The notes beneath the pieces were generated by a model, which worked only from the letters and a program-made list of their open reading frames with translations, ran no database searches and was not told the origin of the DNA. A program made the position numbers and the translations under genes. Positions 16,479-25,446 of a DNA stretch of 64,000 bases are shown here, in pieces. Positions within the stretch are counted from its first letter, which is position 1; each line of letters begins with the position of its first letter. The stretch comes from CAVPCY01 sp963702525 (GTDB lineage Bacteria; Actinomycetota; Coriobacteriia; Anaerosomatales; PHET01). The stretch is from contig CAVPCY010000013.1 of the NCBI GenBank assembly GCA_963702525.1, forward strand, positions 1 to 64,000, read 5' to 3'.

Positions 16479-16507
16479 TTGCGCACGTATACCCCATGGG
16501 GTATCGT
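16479..16507 (+). promoter_or_regulatory. ccdA promoter with CsoR/CstR-type operator
   Basis: A -35-like TTGCGC (16479-16484) and a -10-like TATCGT (16502-16507) are 17 bases apart. The operator ATACCCC-AT-GGGGTAT (16489-16504) fills the spacer and overlaps the -10, the same geometry as at trxA and the repressor gene. Confidence 0.75.
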
Positions 16508-16578
16508 GTCACGCAGCAGGTGGCGCGGTCCCGTGTCGCGGGGCGCCCACACAACGTGAAGGACTCACTAGGAGCTAC

Positions 16579-17328
16579 GTGCCCAACCTCGTTGCCATAG
16601 CCGTCGCGTTCGCCGCGGGCGTGGTGTCCTTCCTCTCGCCGTGCGTTCTGCCGCTCATTCCGGCGTACCTGTCGTTCATGACCGGGCTGACCGCCGCCGA
16701 GTTGGCGCAGGAGGACAGGCGCACCGCGCGGGTGCTTGCTCCGGCGTTGCTGTTCGTCGCCGGCTTCTCGGTGGTGTTCGTGGCGCTCGGCGCAACCGCG
16801 TCGGTGCTCGGCGACTTCCTCTCGGAGTACCGCGTCGTGATCGAGAAGGCCGCAGGCATCGCGGTGATCGCGTTTGGCGTGCTGATGCTCGGGATCATCA
16901 AGGTTCCATGGCTGTACGGCGAAGCGCGGGTGGACATGGAGAAGTCCCGCAGCTTCGGCAAGGGCGCCGCATTCGTGATGGGTATGTCGTTCGCCGCGGG
17001 GTGGACGCCGTGCGTGGGGCCGATCCTGGGCTCCATTCTGGCGTTGGCCGCCTCCAGCGGCAGTGTCGGCCAGGGTGTCGTGCTGCTTCTTGCATACTCG
17101 CTCGGTCTTGGAGCGCCGTTCATCCTCGTTGCCGTGCTGTTCAGTCGCGTCGGCGGCCTCATGCGCTGGCTCGGTCGACACTCGCTCGTGATCAACCGGG
17201 TCGCAGGCGTGCTGCTGATCGTGGCGGGGGTGCTCATTCTCACCGGTCGCTTGGGCGTGTTTGCGACATGGCTCACCGACGTGCTGCCCACGGTCGAGGT
17301 AGGCCTTCCCACCATTCCCGGCCAGTAG
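16579..17328 (+). CDS. ccdA: CcdA/DsbD-type thiol-disulfide transmembrane protein
   Basis: The 249-residue protein has six transmembrane helices and the two redox-active cysteine motifs of CcdA, SPCVLPLIP near residue 20 and TPCVGPILG near residue 142. It passes reducing equivalents from cytoplasmic thioredoxin to the outside of the membrane, for example for cytochrome c maturation or extracytoplasmic thiol repair. The GTG start at 16579 follows GGAG. Both thioredoxin and CcdA carry the same operator, so electron donor and membrane carrier appear co-regulated. A c-type cytochrome lipoprotein (33726-34049) is a possible beneficiary. Confidence 0.93.
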   Translation: MPNLVAIAVAFAAGVVSFLSPCVLPLIPAYLSFMTGLTAAELAQEDRRTARVLAPALLFVAGFSVVFVALGATASVLGDFLSEYRVVIEKAAGIAVIAFGVLMLGIIKVPWLYGEARVDMEKSRSFGKGAAFVMGMSFAAGWTPCVGPILGSILALAASSGSVGQGVVLLLAYSLGLGAPFILVAVLFSRVGGLMRWLGRHSLVINRVAGVLLIVAGVLILTGRLGVFATWLTDVLPTVEVGLPTIPGQ

Positions 17329-17424
17329 GCTCGGACACCCCGCAAGCCCTGTCCGCGAGTTCGGCCATGCAGTACGATTGACGTGCCAGTCGGCGCCTCA
17401 CGCCGCTGCGATGTCAGGAGAAAC

Positions 17425-20400
17425 GTGGCCGCTGACCGGCGTACATCTGGGGGTCTCTCGGCGCGAATCGTACGCCTCACCTTGGTGGTGGGTATCGCGA
17501 CGGTGATCGCCTCGGCCACGGTGGCCCTCATCAGCACCTCACGACTCTCGGTCGAGAAGTCCGACAGCCGCGCTTTGCTGGCGGTCCAAGGCATCGAGGA
17601 CGGTGTAGAGGGACGTCTTCGGGAGGTCAGGGCTGCGACTGAGGGCGTGTCTCAGTTGATCGTCAAGTCCGGGGTCTTGGACACCGCACGCCGAAGCCTT
17701 CAAAACGCGCTCGCCGAGAGCGGGACTGTCTACGAGGACGCGTACGTCGCCGAGAGTGACAACGGGCTTGTCGTCGCCTCGATGCCGAGCGGAGCCCGGC
17801 TGTCGAGCATCCGGCGCCTGCCGGTGTTCAGCGAGATCAAGCGCGGGCGCAGCGGCTTCTTCAGCTATGGGTCGATGACCGATGGCTCTCGGGAACTGTG
17901 GTACGCGCGCACGGCGACGACTGCGACAGGACGGTCCGTCGTGCTTCTGGGCAAGCTCGATCTCCGGTTCGTTGATCGGTTGTCGCGTCGCGTGTCCAGA
18001 CAGGTGCCCGGCCGGATCGTTCTGATCATGGACAAGGCGAACGTGTTCTCCAGCGGCGACCAGACGAGCACGCCGTCGCCGGATGCGCTGCGCTTGGAGG
18101 CGCGCACAGCCTCCTCGGGAAGGGTTCAGGCCGACTCGCCGCAAGGTGAGGTGCTCGAGGGCATCTACGACGACATGCAAAGCGCTGAGGGCATCACGTG
18201 GCGAGTCATCGTGCTCGAGTCGGCCGATGTCGTGCTGCGCGATACGCTGCGCGCGGTGGCCCCGTCGGTGGGAGTGCTGTTCTTCGGCGGGCTCATCGCG
18301 GTGGTGTCTGCGTGGGCGATCTCTCAGCGGCTCGTGCAGCCCCTCAAGGAGCTGGAGCGAACCGCGAGAAAGGCGGCGGCGGGCTCATACGTTCGCCCCT
18401 TGGCAGCCGACAACGATGACGAGATCGGACGTGTGGCCGAGGCGTTCAATGCCGTGGCTTTGCGACTCAATGCACTCCACGACCTCTCACAGCTGCTCGC
18501 CAGCGCATCTCAGCTCGACCAAGTGCTCGACGGAATCCTGTCTTCGGTGGGTCACATCGTCGGCCCGGGTGCAACCGCGATCTACCTGCTCGACGCTGCG
18601 GGGACCTCGCTCGAGCCGGCGCGGACCCGAGGCATCGACCTCGCGCACGCGCGCGCCGTCGCGCTCGATGACGGCGGCTGGCTCGTCGAAGCGCTGCACG
18701 CTTCGGGGCCTACCGACTTGAGCGCCGACGAGCAGACGCTGCGCGAGGCGATTCCCGGGCTGGACGGCGTGCACGCCGCCGCGCTTGCAGCGCCGCTGGT
18801 CGCGGGCGTGGAGCCGCTTGGGGTGGTAGTGGTGCTGCGTGACAGCGAGGTGCCGGTCAGCGATGCCGAGCGCGAGATGGTGCGCACCTTCTCGGCGCAG
18901 GCGGCGGTAGCAGTGACCACCTCGCGTCTGTTCCGGGAGGAGAGCGAGTCGCGCGAGATCGCCGAGGCGCTCCGGGCTGTCGCAGAGGAGCTCGTTCGCC
19001 CCGAAGCGCTGGATGAGGCGCTTCGCAACGTCGAGACCATCGCGAAGGCGGTGCTCGAAGCCGCAGTGGTGCGTATCCTGGTGGCGGACCGTGCAGCCCT
19101 CGGACTTCCCTCGGATCCCGACACCGAGCACCACGACGAGCTGCTCGCGGTGGGGCTACACGCGCTCGGCTTGGGATCCGGCTTGTCGATCTCGGTGCCG
19201 CTCGGCGACGATCGGACGGTCGACGTGGTGCTTCGCGAGTACGACGCGGTCGAGATGCTCGTCGTTCCCATAGGGCTGGACTCGGAGCATGGCGCCGTCA
19301 TGCTCGTCGGGCTGCCGCAGTCGCAGCGCGGGCATGAGGCCTTGCTCGTCGCTCAGGCGCTTGCCGATGAGATCGCGCTTGCCTTGGACAATGCCTTCTT
19401 CTACGAGCAGGCGGTCACCCGCGCCGAGAACCTCGAGACCATCTTCCGAATCAGCCAGGCGGTCGGCTCGTCGCTGCAGGTCAAGGTCGTGCTGAACCGG
19501 GTGCTCGATGTGGTGCAGCGGATCCTGTCCGCCGATGCGGTCGCGCTGATGCTGTTCGATCCGCGCAAGCGCTCGCTGTCGACAGCGATGGCGCGCGGTA
19601 ACGTCCCCCCCGACGTCCTCCACCTCGATCTCGAACCGGGGAGCGACGTTCCCGGGCACGTCTTCTCGTCGGGTGAGCCGGTGGCGATTCGCGACCTGCA
19701 CACCGGGATGGACGGCGTGGCGGGCGCCGCCGCCGAGGGCGAGCTGCTATCGTTGCTCGCCGTGCCGATGCTCGCCCGAGGCCGCTCCATCGGGGTGCTG
19801 ATGGTCTTCTCGGCGCAGCGCGGTGCCTTTCCCGACGAGGACATGAACGTGCTGAGGACGTTCGCCTCGCAGGCGGCGCTCGCCTTGGACACGGCGCGTC
19901 TCTACAGCCGTGAGCACGAGGTCGCCACCGTGCTCCAGCAGTCGATTCTGCCCGAGGCGCTGCCGGACTTTCCGGAGCTCAGGGCTGCGAGCGTCTACGC
20001 ACCTGCCGGTGAGGACACCGAGATCGGCGGAGACTACTACGACCTGTTCCGCGTCAAGGACGGGTCGATCTGGTTCGCGATCGCCGACGTTGCCGGCAAG
20101 GGCGTGGAGGCGGCGACGAAGACTTCGATGATCAAGTACGCGCTGAGGTCGTTCGCCGCGGCAGGACTGCAGCCCGCCGAGGTCCTCGGAGAGCTGAACC
20201 GAATGACCGCTGAGTCGGGTGACCCGAGCGAGATCGTCACCGTGTGGGTCGGGCGCTTCATTCCGAGTAGGGGTGTGCTGGAGTGGGCCGACGGCGGCCA
20301 CCCGGCCGGCTTGCTCAAGCGCCGGGATGGGGGCTTTGTACGCCTCGGCACGACTGGGCCGCTACTCGGTGCGATCGCTGACGTCACCTACGAGCAAGAG

Positions 20401-20649
20401 TCTATGAAGTTGGAGGCCGGGGACGAGATCCTTCTGTACACCGATGGAGTCACGGAGGCGCGACGGGGGAATGTATTCTTCGGTGAGGAGCGGGTCATGG
20501 AGTCGTTCGAACGAAGTTCGGATGCCCTCGATGCGGCGCGTGACCTGCTTGAATCAGTTCGCCAATATGTCGAGACCGAGCTTAGGGACGATATCGCGAT
20601 TCTCGTGCTGGGCGTTAGGTCTCAGCGAGCGGAAGATCAGACAAAGTGA
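17425..20649 (+). CDS. Membrane Cache-HAMP-GAF-SpoIIE phosphatase
   Basis: The 1074-residue protein has an N-terminal transmembrane helix, an extracytoplasmic Cache-like sensor domain (about 45-265), a second helix (about 270-295), a HAMP domain (about 298-350), GAF-like domains (about 355-500, 510-650 and 665-825) and a SpoIIE/PP2C phosphatase (about 840-1065). Phosphatase motifs include GGDYYDLF, ADVAGKG, YTDGVTEAR and RDDIAIL. It would dephosphorylate an STAS-domain protein in response to an external ligand. The GTG at 17425 was chosen because AGGAG precedes it; GTG 17383 is an in-frame alternative. Its stop overlaps the next gene, an STAS-ATPase fusion, the likely partner. Confidence 0.88.
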   Translation: MAADRRTSGGLSARIVRLTLVVGIATVIASATVALISTSRLSVEKSDSRALLAVQGIEDGVEGRLREVRAATEGVSQLIVKSGVLDTARRSLQNALAESGTVYEDAYVAESDNGLVVASMPSGARLSSIRRLPVFSEIKRGRSGFFSYGSMTDGSRELWYARTATTATGRSVVLLGKLDLRFVDRLSRRVSRQVPGRIVLIMDKANVFSSGDQTSTPSPDALRLEARTASSGRVQADSPQGEVLEGIYDDMQSAEGITWRVIVLESADVVLRDTLRAVAPSVGVLFFGGLIAVVSAWAISQRLVQPLKELERTARKAAAGSYVRPLAADNDDEIGRVAEAFNAVALRLNALHDLSQLLASASQLDQVLDGILSSVGHIVGPGATAIYLLDAAGTSLEPARTRGIDLAHARAVALDDGGWLVEALHASGPTDLSADEQTLREAIPGLDGVHAAALAAPLVAGVEPLGVVVVLRDSEVPVSDAEREMVRTFSAQAAVAVTTSRLFREESESREIAEALRAVAEELVRPEALDEALRNVETIAKAVLEAAVVRILVADRAALGLPSDPDTEHHDELLAVGLHALGLGSGLSISVPLGDDRTVDVVLREYDAVEMLVVPIGLDSEHGAVMLVGLPQSQRGHEALLVAQALADEIALALDNAFFYEQAVTRAENLETIFRISQAVGSSLQVKVVLNRVLDVVQRILSADAVALMLFDPRKRSLSTAMARGNVPPDVLHLDLEPGSDVPGHVFSSGEPVAIRDLHTGMDGVAGAAAEGELLSLLAVPMLARGRSIGVLMVFSAQRGAFPDEDMNVLRTFASQAALALDTARLYSREHEVATVLQQSILPEALPDFPELRAASVYAPAGEDTEIGGDYYDLFRVKDGSIWFAIADVAGKGVEAATKTSMIKYALRSFAAAGLQPAEVLGELNRMTAESGDPSEIVTVWVGRFIPSRGVLEWADGGHPAGLLKRRDGGFVRLGTTGPLLGAIADVTYEQESMKLEAGDEILLYTDGVTEARRGNVFFGEERVMESFERSSDALDAARDLLESVRQYVETELRDDIAILVLGVRSQRAEDQTK

Positions 20650-21446
20650 GGTATGACGCGCGCATGACGCCCTTCGAGTTGGTGCATGAGCCTGGATCCC
20701 AGGTCTGTGTCGTGCGGGTTTCGGGCGATCTCGACATGGCGGTGGTCCCGGATCTGAGAGCGGGTCTCGACCGGGTGTTCGACTCCGGGTGCGAGAACGT
20801 CGTCCTCGACTTGGACCAGGTGGCTTATGCGGACAGCTCGGCTCTGGGTCTCCTTGTCTGGGTCGATCATCGGCTGCGGCCCATCAGCGGCAGGCTCGTC
20901 ATAGCCGGCGCTTCCGGAGACGTCTCTCGGATACTCGAGCTGTCGGGACTTGTCTCGGTGGCAGCCACCATCGGGATGTCGGGCTCGGTCACGTCGGCGC
21001 TCGAAGGCCTCGAACTCTCCGAGACGCCCAGCGAGCAACTGTGGGAGCGCGACGTGGTCGTCGAAGCGGACGTGAACTCGCTTGCAGGCGTGCGCGAGCA
21101 CGTGTGCGACGTGCTGGAGCCGCTCGGATTCAGCGAGTCCGCCCTCTTCGACGTCAAGGTTGCGTTGGGTGAGGCGCTGGCAAACGCGATCCGGCACGGC
21201 TCGCCGAACGAGGGCGAGAGCGAGATCCGTGTCAAGATCCGTGCCTATCCCGAGCGGATCGTTCTCGAGGTCCTCGACAACGGCCCGGGCTTCGATGGCG
21301 CCCACTCGGGAAGCGAGGACCTCTACGCACCCGGTGGGCGCGGCATCATGTTCATGCGGGCGCTGATGGACCGGGTGGAGTACGGCGCTCCTCCTTCGGG
21401 TGGCACCCTGGTCAGGCTGACCAAGCATCGCGCGCTGGCGAGATGA
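20646..21446 (+). CDS. STAS-HATPase fusion (anti-sigma antagonist plus kinase)
   Basis: The 266-residue product joins an STAS domain (about 8-115), with the phosphorylatable serine motif YADSSALGLLVW, to an RsbW/SpoIIAB-type ATPase domain (about 135-260), with N box ALGEALANAIRHG and ATP-lid motifs LDNGPGFD and GGRGIMFM. In classic partner switching these are separate, opposing proteins: the kinase phosphorylates the STAS serine and a SpoIIE phosphatase reverses it. Here the phosphatase gene directly precedes and overlaps it by four bases. No sigma factor of the SigB type is adjacent. The start may be GTG 20646 or ATG 20664. Confidence 0.85.
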   Translation: MRYDARMTPFELVHEPGSQVCVVRVSGDLDMAVVPDLRAGLDRVFDSGCENVVLDLDQVAYADSSALGLLVWVDHRLRPISGRLVIAGASGDVSRILELSGLVSVAATIGMSGSVTSALEGLELSETPSEQLWERDVVVEADVNSLAGVREHVCDVLEPLGFSESALFDVKVALGEALANAIRHGSPNEGESEIRVKIRAYPERIVLEVLDNGPGFDGAHSGSEDLYAPGGRGIMFMRALMDRVEYGAPPSGGTLVRLTKHRALAR

Positions 21447-21492
21447 TGCGGTCCGACCAGATGCGACGCGCTTGCCCGGAGTCGGTGCTCGG

Positions 21493-22194
21493 ATGCTGAG
21501 GGCCGTCTTCTTCGACGTCGGCAACACGCTGCTTTATGCGCATCCCAGCGTGCCCGAGGTCGTACGCCAGGTGCTTGCCGAGGAAGGGCACATCCGCGAT
21601 CTGTCGGTGATCGACGAGTACATGCCGATGCTCGATGAGTACTACGAGGACCGGTACCGAGAAGACGATACGTTCTGGCGCAGTGACGATGAGACCCTGG
21701 GCGTGTGGGTGGGGATGTACTCGCTGCTGTGCCGGCAGCTGGGCATCGACGCCGATGCCGAGCACATCGCGCATCGCGTCTACGACGAGTTCGGGTGCGC
21801 GGACCGCTGGCGTGCTTACGACGACGTCCGCCCAGCGCTCCAGCGTCTTGCCGCCAGGGGCATCCGGCTCGGGCTGATATCGAACTGGGACGGGCGGCTG
21901 GTGGGCCTGATGGACGGCCTGGGCCTGAGTGAGCTGCTCGACGCGGTGGTCTCCTCGGCTGATGTTGGGCTGCATAAGCCCGATCCCCGTATCTTCGAGC
22001 TTGCCTGCGAGCGGCTGGGGGTGGCGCCCTCGGACGCTGCGCACGTAGGCGATCACCAGTATGCTGACATCATCGGAGCCGAGGCCGTTGGCATGGTGCC
22101 CGTGCTGATCGACAGGCATGGGGGCGAGCATCCCGGCAGCGGCCGGTTCGTGCGTTCTCTCGACGAGCTTGAGGACGCGCTGGGGCTCGGGTGA
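21493..22194 (+). CDS. HAD-superfamily hydrolase
   Basis: The 233-residue protein is a haloacid-dehalogenase-fold phosphatase. Motif I is FFDVGNTLL, with the first aspartate present but glycine in place of the second, a variant known in the HDHD3/REG-2 branch. Motif II lies near ISNWDGR, motif III is the lysine in HKPDP, and motif IV is VGDHQYADIIGA. The ATG at 21493 directly begins the domain. The physiological substrate is unknown. The next gene starts eleven bases after its stop. Confidence 0.85.
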   Translation: MLRAVFFDVGNTLLYAHPSVPEVVRQVLAEEGHIRDLSVIDEYMPMLDEYYEDRYREDDTFWRSDDETLGVWVGMYSLLCRQLGIDADAEHIAHRVYDEFGCADRWRAYDDVRPALQRLAARGIRLGLISNWDGRLVGLMDGLGLSELLDAVVSSADVGLHKPDPRIFELACERLGVAPSDAAHVGDHQYADIIGAEAVGMVPVLIDRHGGEHPGSGRFVRSLDELEDALGLG

Positions 22195-22204
22195 CGGAGG
22201 CATG

Positions 22205-23902
22205 ATGAGGGTCTGGCTTCGATGGGCGGCATTCGCGGGCGTGCTGGCGGTCTCGCTGGCAGTCGCGTACGGCGCGTACGTCCTGGCCGGCTCGGCGTGG
22301 GATGCGGTCGTCAACTACCGGTCGCCCTACGCGACCCTCGACGTTCTCCAGGCTCCCGCCGGACAACCGCTCAGCGATCGAGTCGTGCTCGTCATCGTCG
22401 ACGGCCTGCGTCTCGATGCCGCTCGACAGATGCGGACGCTCAACCGGCTCGGCGATTCTGCCGCCGACTTCGTTCTCACGGCACCGCAGCCGTCTCTGAG
22501 CTACCCGAACTGGACGACGATCCTGTCCGGCGCTTCACCCTACGTGAGCGGTGTGGTCACCAACTGGCACGAGGGAGCTGCCCCGGTGGACACGCTGCTT
22601 GACTCCGCCGAGAAGGCGGGAGTGCCCTACGTGGTCGTCGGGCCGAGCGACATCACGACGCTGTATCCGGCTGCTGCGAGGGCGGACGGCTCGTACTTCG
22701 AGCAGTGGAGTGAGAAGTACCTGGCAGCGACCTACGTGGACGCCACGATCAAGCTCGTCGCCGAGAAGAACCCGCGCCTCGTTGTCCTGCACATACCCGA
22801 TATCGACGAAGCCGGCCACGGTTCGGGTGGAGCGTCCGCCGAGTACGGGCGTACGGCCGCCCGGGTGGACGACGACCTCAGGCGCCTGGTCGAGGGCGTT
22901 GAGACCAGCGCTACCACGTTTGTCATCGTGGCCGACCACGGGCACATCGACACCGGCGGTCACGGAGGCTGGGAACAAGAGACGACCAAGGTACGCGGCA
23001 TCTTGGCGGGCAAGGGCGCGAGCTTGGCGGACGGCACTGGCGCCCTCGAGGATGTCGCGCCGACGGTGGCATTGCTGGCGGGGATCCCTGTGCCGGGACA
23101 CTCGACGGGTGAGGTTCTGGCATCCGCGATCGCTACATCGGCCGTGAGCGTGGGTGTTCGCGAAGCCAAGGGGCAGGAGGTCGAGTTCGCCACCTTGCGG
23201 GCCACGACCATGCTCGGTCCGAACGCCGATCCCGCCACGCGCGCGCAGGTGCTTTCGCTGACTGAGCGCGACCCTAAGGCGGGAATCGCCGCCGCAGACC
23301 GGTACCGTCAGGCGAAGGATCGCTCCATGCGGTGGCCTTACGGGGCTGCGATGGCAGGAGCGGCGTTGCTGGCAGTCGTCGCGATCGGTCTTGCGTCCTG
23401 GCGCGCGCTGGTCGCCTCTGGTGCCGGTGCGGTGACGTACTACGTGGTCTATAACGTCCTGTTCTTCGCGGTGCACGGGAACCAGTGGTCGTTGTCCTCG
23501 TTCAACTCGGAGGACTTGATCGGCTCGTGGATGAACCAGCGCATGGTCGAGGCGATCATCGCGGGCCTGGTGGGCGCCGCAGTCGCCGCATTCGTCTACC
23601 CTCTGCTCCGCGAGCGCCCGAAGGGCCCGAGGGGGGAGTACCTGGCTGGTTGGCTGACGCTGGGGCCGGTCATGGTGCTTGTGACTCAGGCGACGCTTGC
23701 GCTTCAGGCGGCGTGGTTCATTTGGTGGTGGGGCGTGACACCCGTGTGGCGGCTGCCCGACCTGAAGTGGGCATTCAAGTTCGACCTTGACCTCGTTCAG
23801 ATGACCGCTCTGGGCGCGGCCGCGGTGCTCGCCCCGGTAGTGACGTATCTGGTTGGGCGGTATCATCGGAAGGTGAGAGCTGTCGAGAAGGCAGCTGCCT
23901 GA
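22205..23902 (+). CDS. Membrane alkaline-phosphatase-superfamily phosphodiesterase
   Basis: The 565-residue protein has one N-terminal transmembrane helix, an extracytoplasmic catalytic domain (about 40-350) and about four to five C-terminal helices. The catalytic domain resembles nucleotide pyrophosphatase/type I phosphodiesterases: VIVDGLRLD for metal binding, SYPNWTTILSG with a likely threonine nucleophile, then HIPDIDEAGHG and VADHGH as further metal ligands. The substrate could be a phospholipid head group or cell-surface phosphodiester. Of the two adjacent ATG codons at 22202 and 22205, the second is better spaced from GGAGG. Confidence 0.82.
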   Translation: MRVWLRWAAFAGVLAVSLAVAYGAYVLAGSAWDAVVNYRSPYATLDVLQAPAGQPLSDRVVLVIVDGLRLDAARQMRTLNRLGDSAADFVLTAPQPSLSYPNWTTILSGASPYVSGVVTNWHEGAAPVDTLLDSAEKAGVPYVVVGPSDITTLYPAAARADGSYFEQWSEKYLAATYVDATIKLVAEKNPRLVVLHIPDIDEAGHGSGGASAEYGRTAARVDDDLRRLVEGVETSATTFVIVADHGHIDTGGHGGWEQETTKVRGILAGKGASLADGTGALEDVAPTVALLAGIPVPGHSTGEVLASAIATSAVSVGVREAKGQEVEFATLRATTMLGPNADPATRAQVLSLTERDPKAGIAAADRYRQAKDRSMRWPYGAAMAGAALLAVVAIGLASWRALVASGAGAVTYYVVYNVLFFAVHGNQWSLSSFNSEDLIGSWMNQRMVEAIIAGLVGAAVAAFVYPLLRERPKGPRGEYLAGWLTLGPVMVLVTQATLALQAAWFIWWWGVTPVWRLPDLKWAFKFDLDLVQMTALGAAAVLAPVVTYLVGRYHRKVRAVEKAAA

Positions 23903-23912
23903 AGCACACACA

Positions 23913-23932
23913 CGGCCGCGCAGGAGCGGCCG
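23913..23932 (+). terminator. Possible hairpin terminator before ubiD
   Basis: A 7-bp stem (CGGCCGC with GCGGCCG) surrounds a six-base loop between the phosphodiesterase and ubiD genes. It lacks a T run, so it may be only a weak terminator. Confidence 0.4.
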
Positions 23933-23952
23933 CTTGCCTGTGAGGAGTCTGC

Positions 23953-25446
23953 ATGGCCATCAAAGACCTGCGGGAGTTCATCGCGCTCATCGAAGCGAAG
24001 GGCCAACTGCGCAGGGTTCCAGCAGCCGTCGACCCGAAGCTGGAGATCGGGGAGATCGCCGACCGCGTGAGCAAGCAGCTCGGCCCGGCTCTGCTCTTTG
24101 AGCGACCGGTGGACCGCGGATCAGGCGACCCGTACAGCATGCCGGTAGCCATCAACCTCATGGGCAGCTACGAGCGCATGGCGTGGGCGCTGGGCGTCGA
24201 CGCCGAGACCGGAACGTGGCGCGATCTCGACGCCAAGGCTCAGGAACTCATGGACCTGCTCCCGATGGACATGCCCGCATCGATGAAGGGCAAGTTCGAC
24301 ATCCTGGTCAACCTCAAAGGGCTGGCAACCGCCGGCGCGAAGGAGGTCAAGCAGGGCAAGGCGCCGGTGCAGCAGGTCGTCTTGCGCGGCGACCAGGTCG
24401 ACCTGACCAAGCTCCCGGTGCTGACCACGTGGCCCGGAGACGGCGGACCGTTCATCACGCTTCCGCTGGTCGTAACGGACAACCCCAAGGGTCGCCTCAA
24501 CGTGGGGATGTACCGTCTGCAGGTCTTCGACCGCAACACCACGGGTTTGCATATCCACGAGCACCATGATGGCGCCAAGAACCTGCGGGCGTGGAAGGCA
24601 GCTGGCGTGCAGCGGGTCCCCGTGAGCGTCGCGCTCGGTGGCGATCCCGTCACGATCTTCTCGGCAACAGCGCCCGTGCCCCCGATGATCGACGAGTACC
24701 TCTTCAGCGGCATCCTTCGCGGCGAGCCGGTGGAGGTCGTCAAGTGCATGACCAACGACCTCATGGTGCCCGCGCACGCCGAGATCGTGCTCGAGGGTTG
24801 GTGCGATCTCGAGGAGACGCGGTGGGAAGGCCCGTTCGGCGACCACACGGGCTACTACTCGCTCGCCGATGACTTCCCGGTCTTCCACGTCGAGGCGATC
24901 ACGATGCGCAAGGACGCGATCTATCCCACGACCATCGTGGGGCGTCCTCCGATGGAAGACTGCTACATGGCCAAGGCCACCGAGCGCATCTTCCTGCCCG
25001 TCATCAAGGCGATGATGCCCGAGGTGGTCGATTACGACCTTCCGCTGGAGGGCGTCTTCCACAACTGCGCGATCTTCCAGATCAAGAAGGAGTTCGCGGG
25101 CCAGGCGTTTCGTGTCATGAACTTCGCGTGGTCTATGGGGCAGATGATGTTCACCAAGTACGTCATCGTCGTCGATGAGGACGTCGACTGTCACGACTAC
25201 TCGCAGGTGGCCTGGCGCTGCTTCAACAACGTCGATCCCAGCCGAGACATCCTCATCTCCAAGGGTCCGCTCGACAAGCTCGATCACTCGTCCAACTTCG
25301 AGAGCTTCGGTTTCAAGATGGGCATCGATGCCACGCGTCCGCTTCCGGGCGAGGGTCACGAGCGGGAGTGGCCCGAGGCGCTCGAGATGGACGCCGAAGT
25401 CAAGGCCCGTGTCGACGCCATGTGGTCGGAGCTAGGGCTTGAGTAG
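23953..25446 (+). CDS. ubiD: UbiD-family prenylated-FMN decarboxylase
   Basis: The 497-residue length equals that of classical UbiD. Family features include GLHIHEHHDGAKN (metal and prFMN binding), EGPFGDHTGYYS with the catalytic acidic region, and PTTIVGRPPMEDCYMAKATE. The enzyme would decarboxylate an aromatic acid with the prenylated flavin made by UbiX, encoded two genes downstream. With a UbiA-type prenyltransferase between them this fits the late steps of quinone synthesis; in this type of organism the quinone is probably menaquinone made by the futalosine route (MqnL-like), which is inferred. GAGGAG precedes the ATG. Confidence 0.93.
   Translation: MAIKDLREFIALIEAKGQLRRVPAAVDPKLEIGEIADRVSKQLGPALLFERPVDRGSGDPYSMPVAINLMGSYERMAWALGVDAETGTWRDLDAKAQELMDLLPMDMPASMKGKFDILVNLKGLATAGAKEVKQGKAPVQQVVLRGDQVDLTKLPVLTTWPGDGGPFITLPLVVTDNPKGRLNVGMYRLQVFDRNTTGLHIHEHHDGAKNLRAWKAAGVQRVPVSVALGGDPVTIFSATAPVPPMIDEYLFSGILRGEPVEVVKCMTNDLMVPAHAEIVLEGWCDLEETRWEGPFGDHTGYYSLADDFPVFHVEAITMRKDAIYPTTIVGRPPMEDCYMAKATERIFLPVIKAMMPEVVDYDLPLEGVFHNCAIFQIKKEFAGQAFRVMNFAWSMGQMMFTKYVIVVDEDVDCHDYSQVAWRCFNNVDPSRDILISKGPLDKLDHSSNFESFGFKMGIDATRPLPGEGHEREWPEALEMDAEVKARVDAMWSELGLE

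Noticed and set aside
22535..25359. Long minus-strand frames opposite the phosphodiesterase and ubiD
   Set aside because: They show the Arg/His-rich composition of antisense frames in high-GC genes and no motifs.
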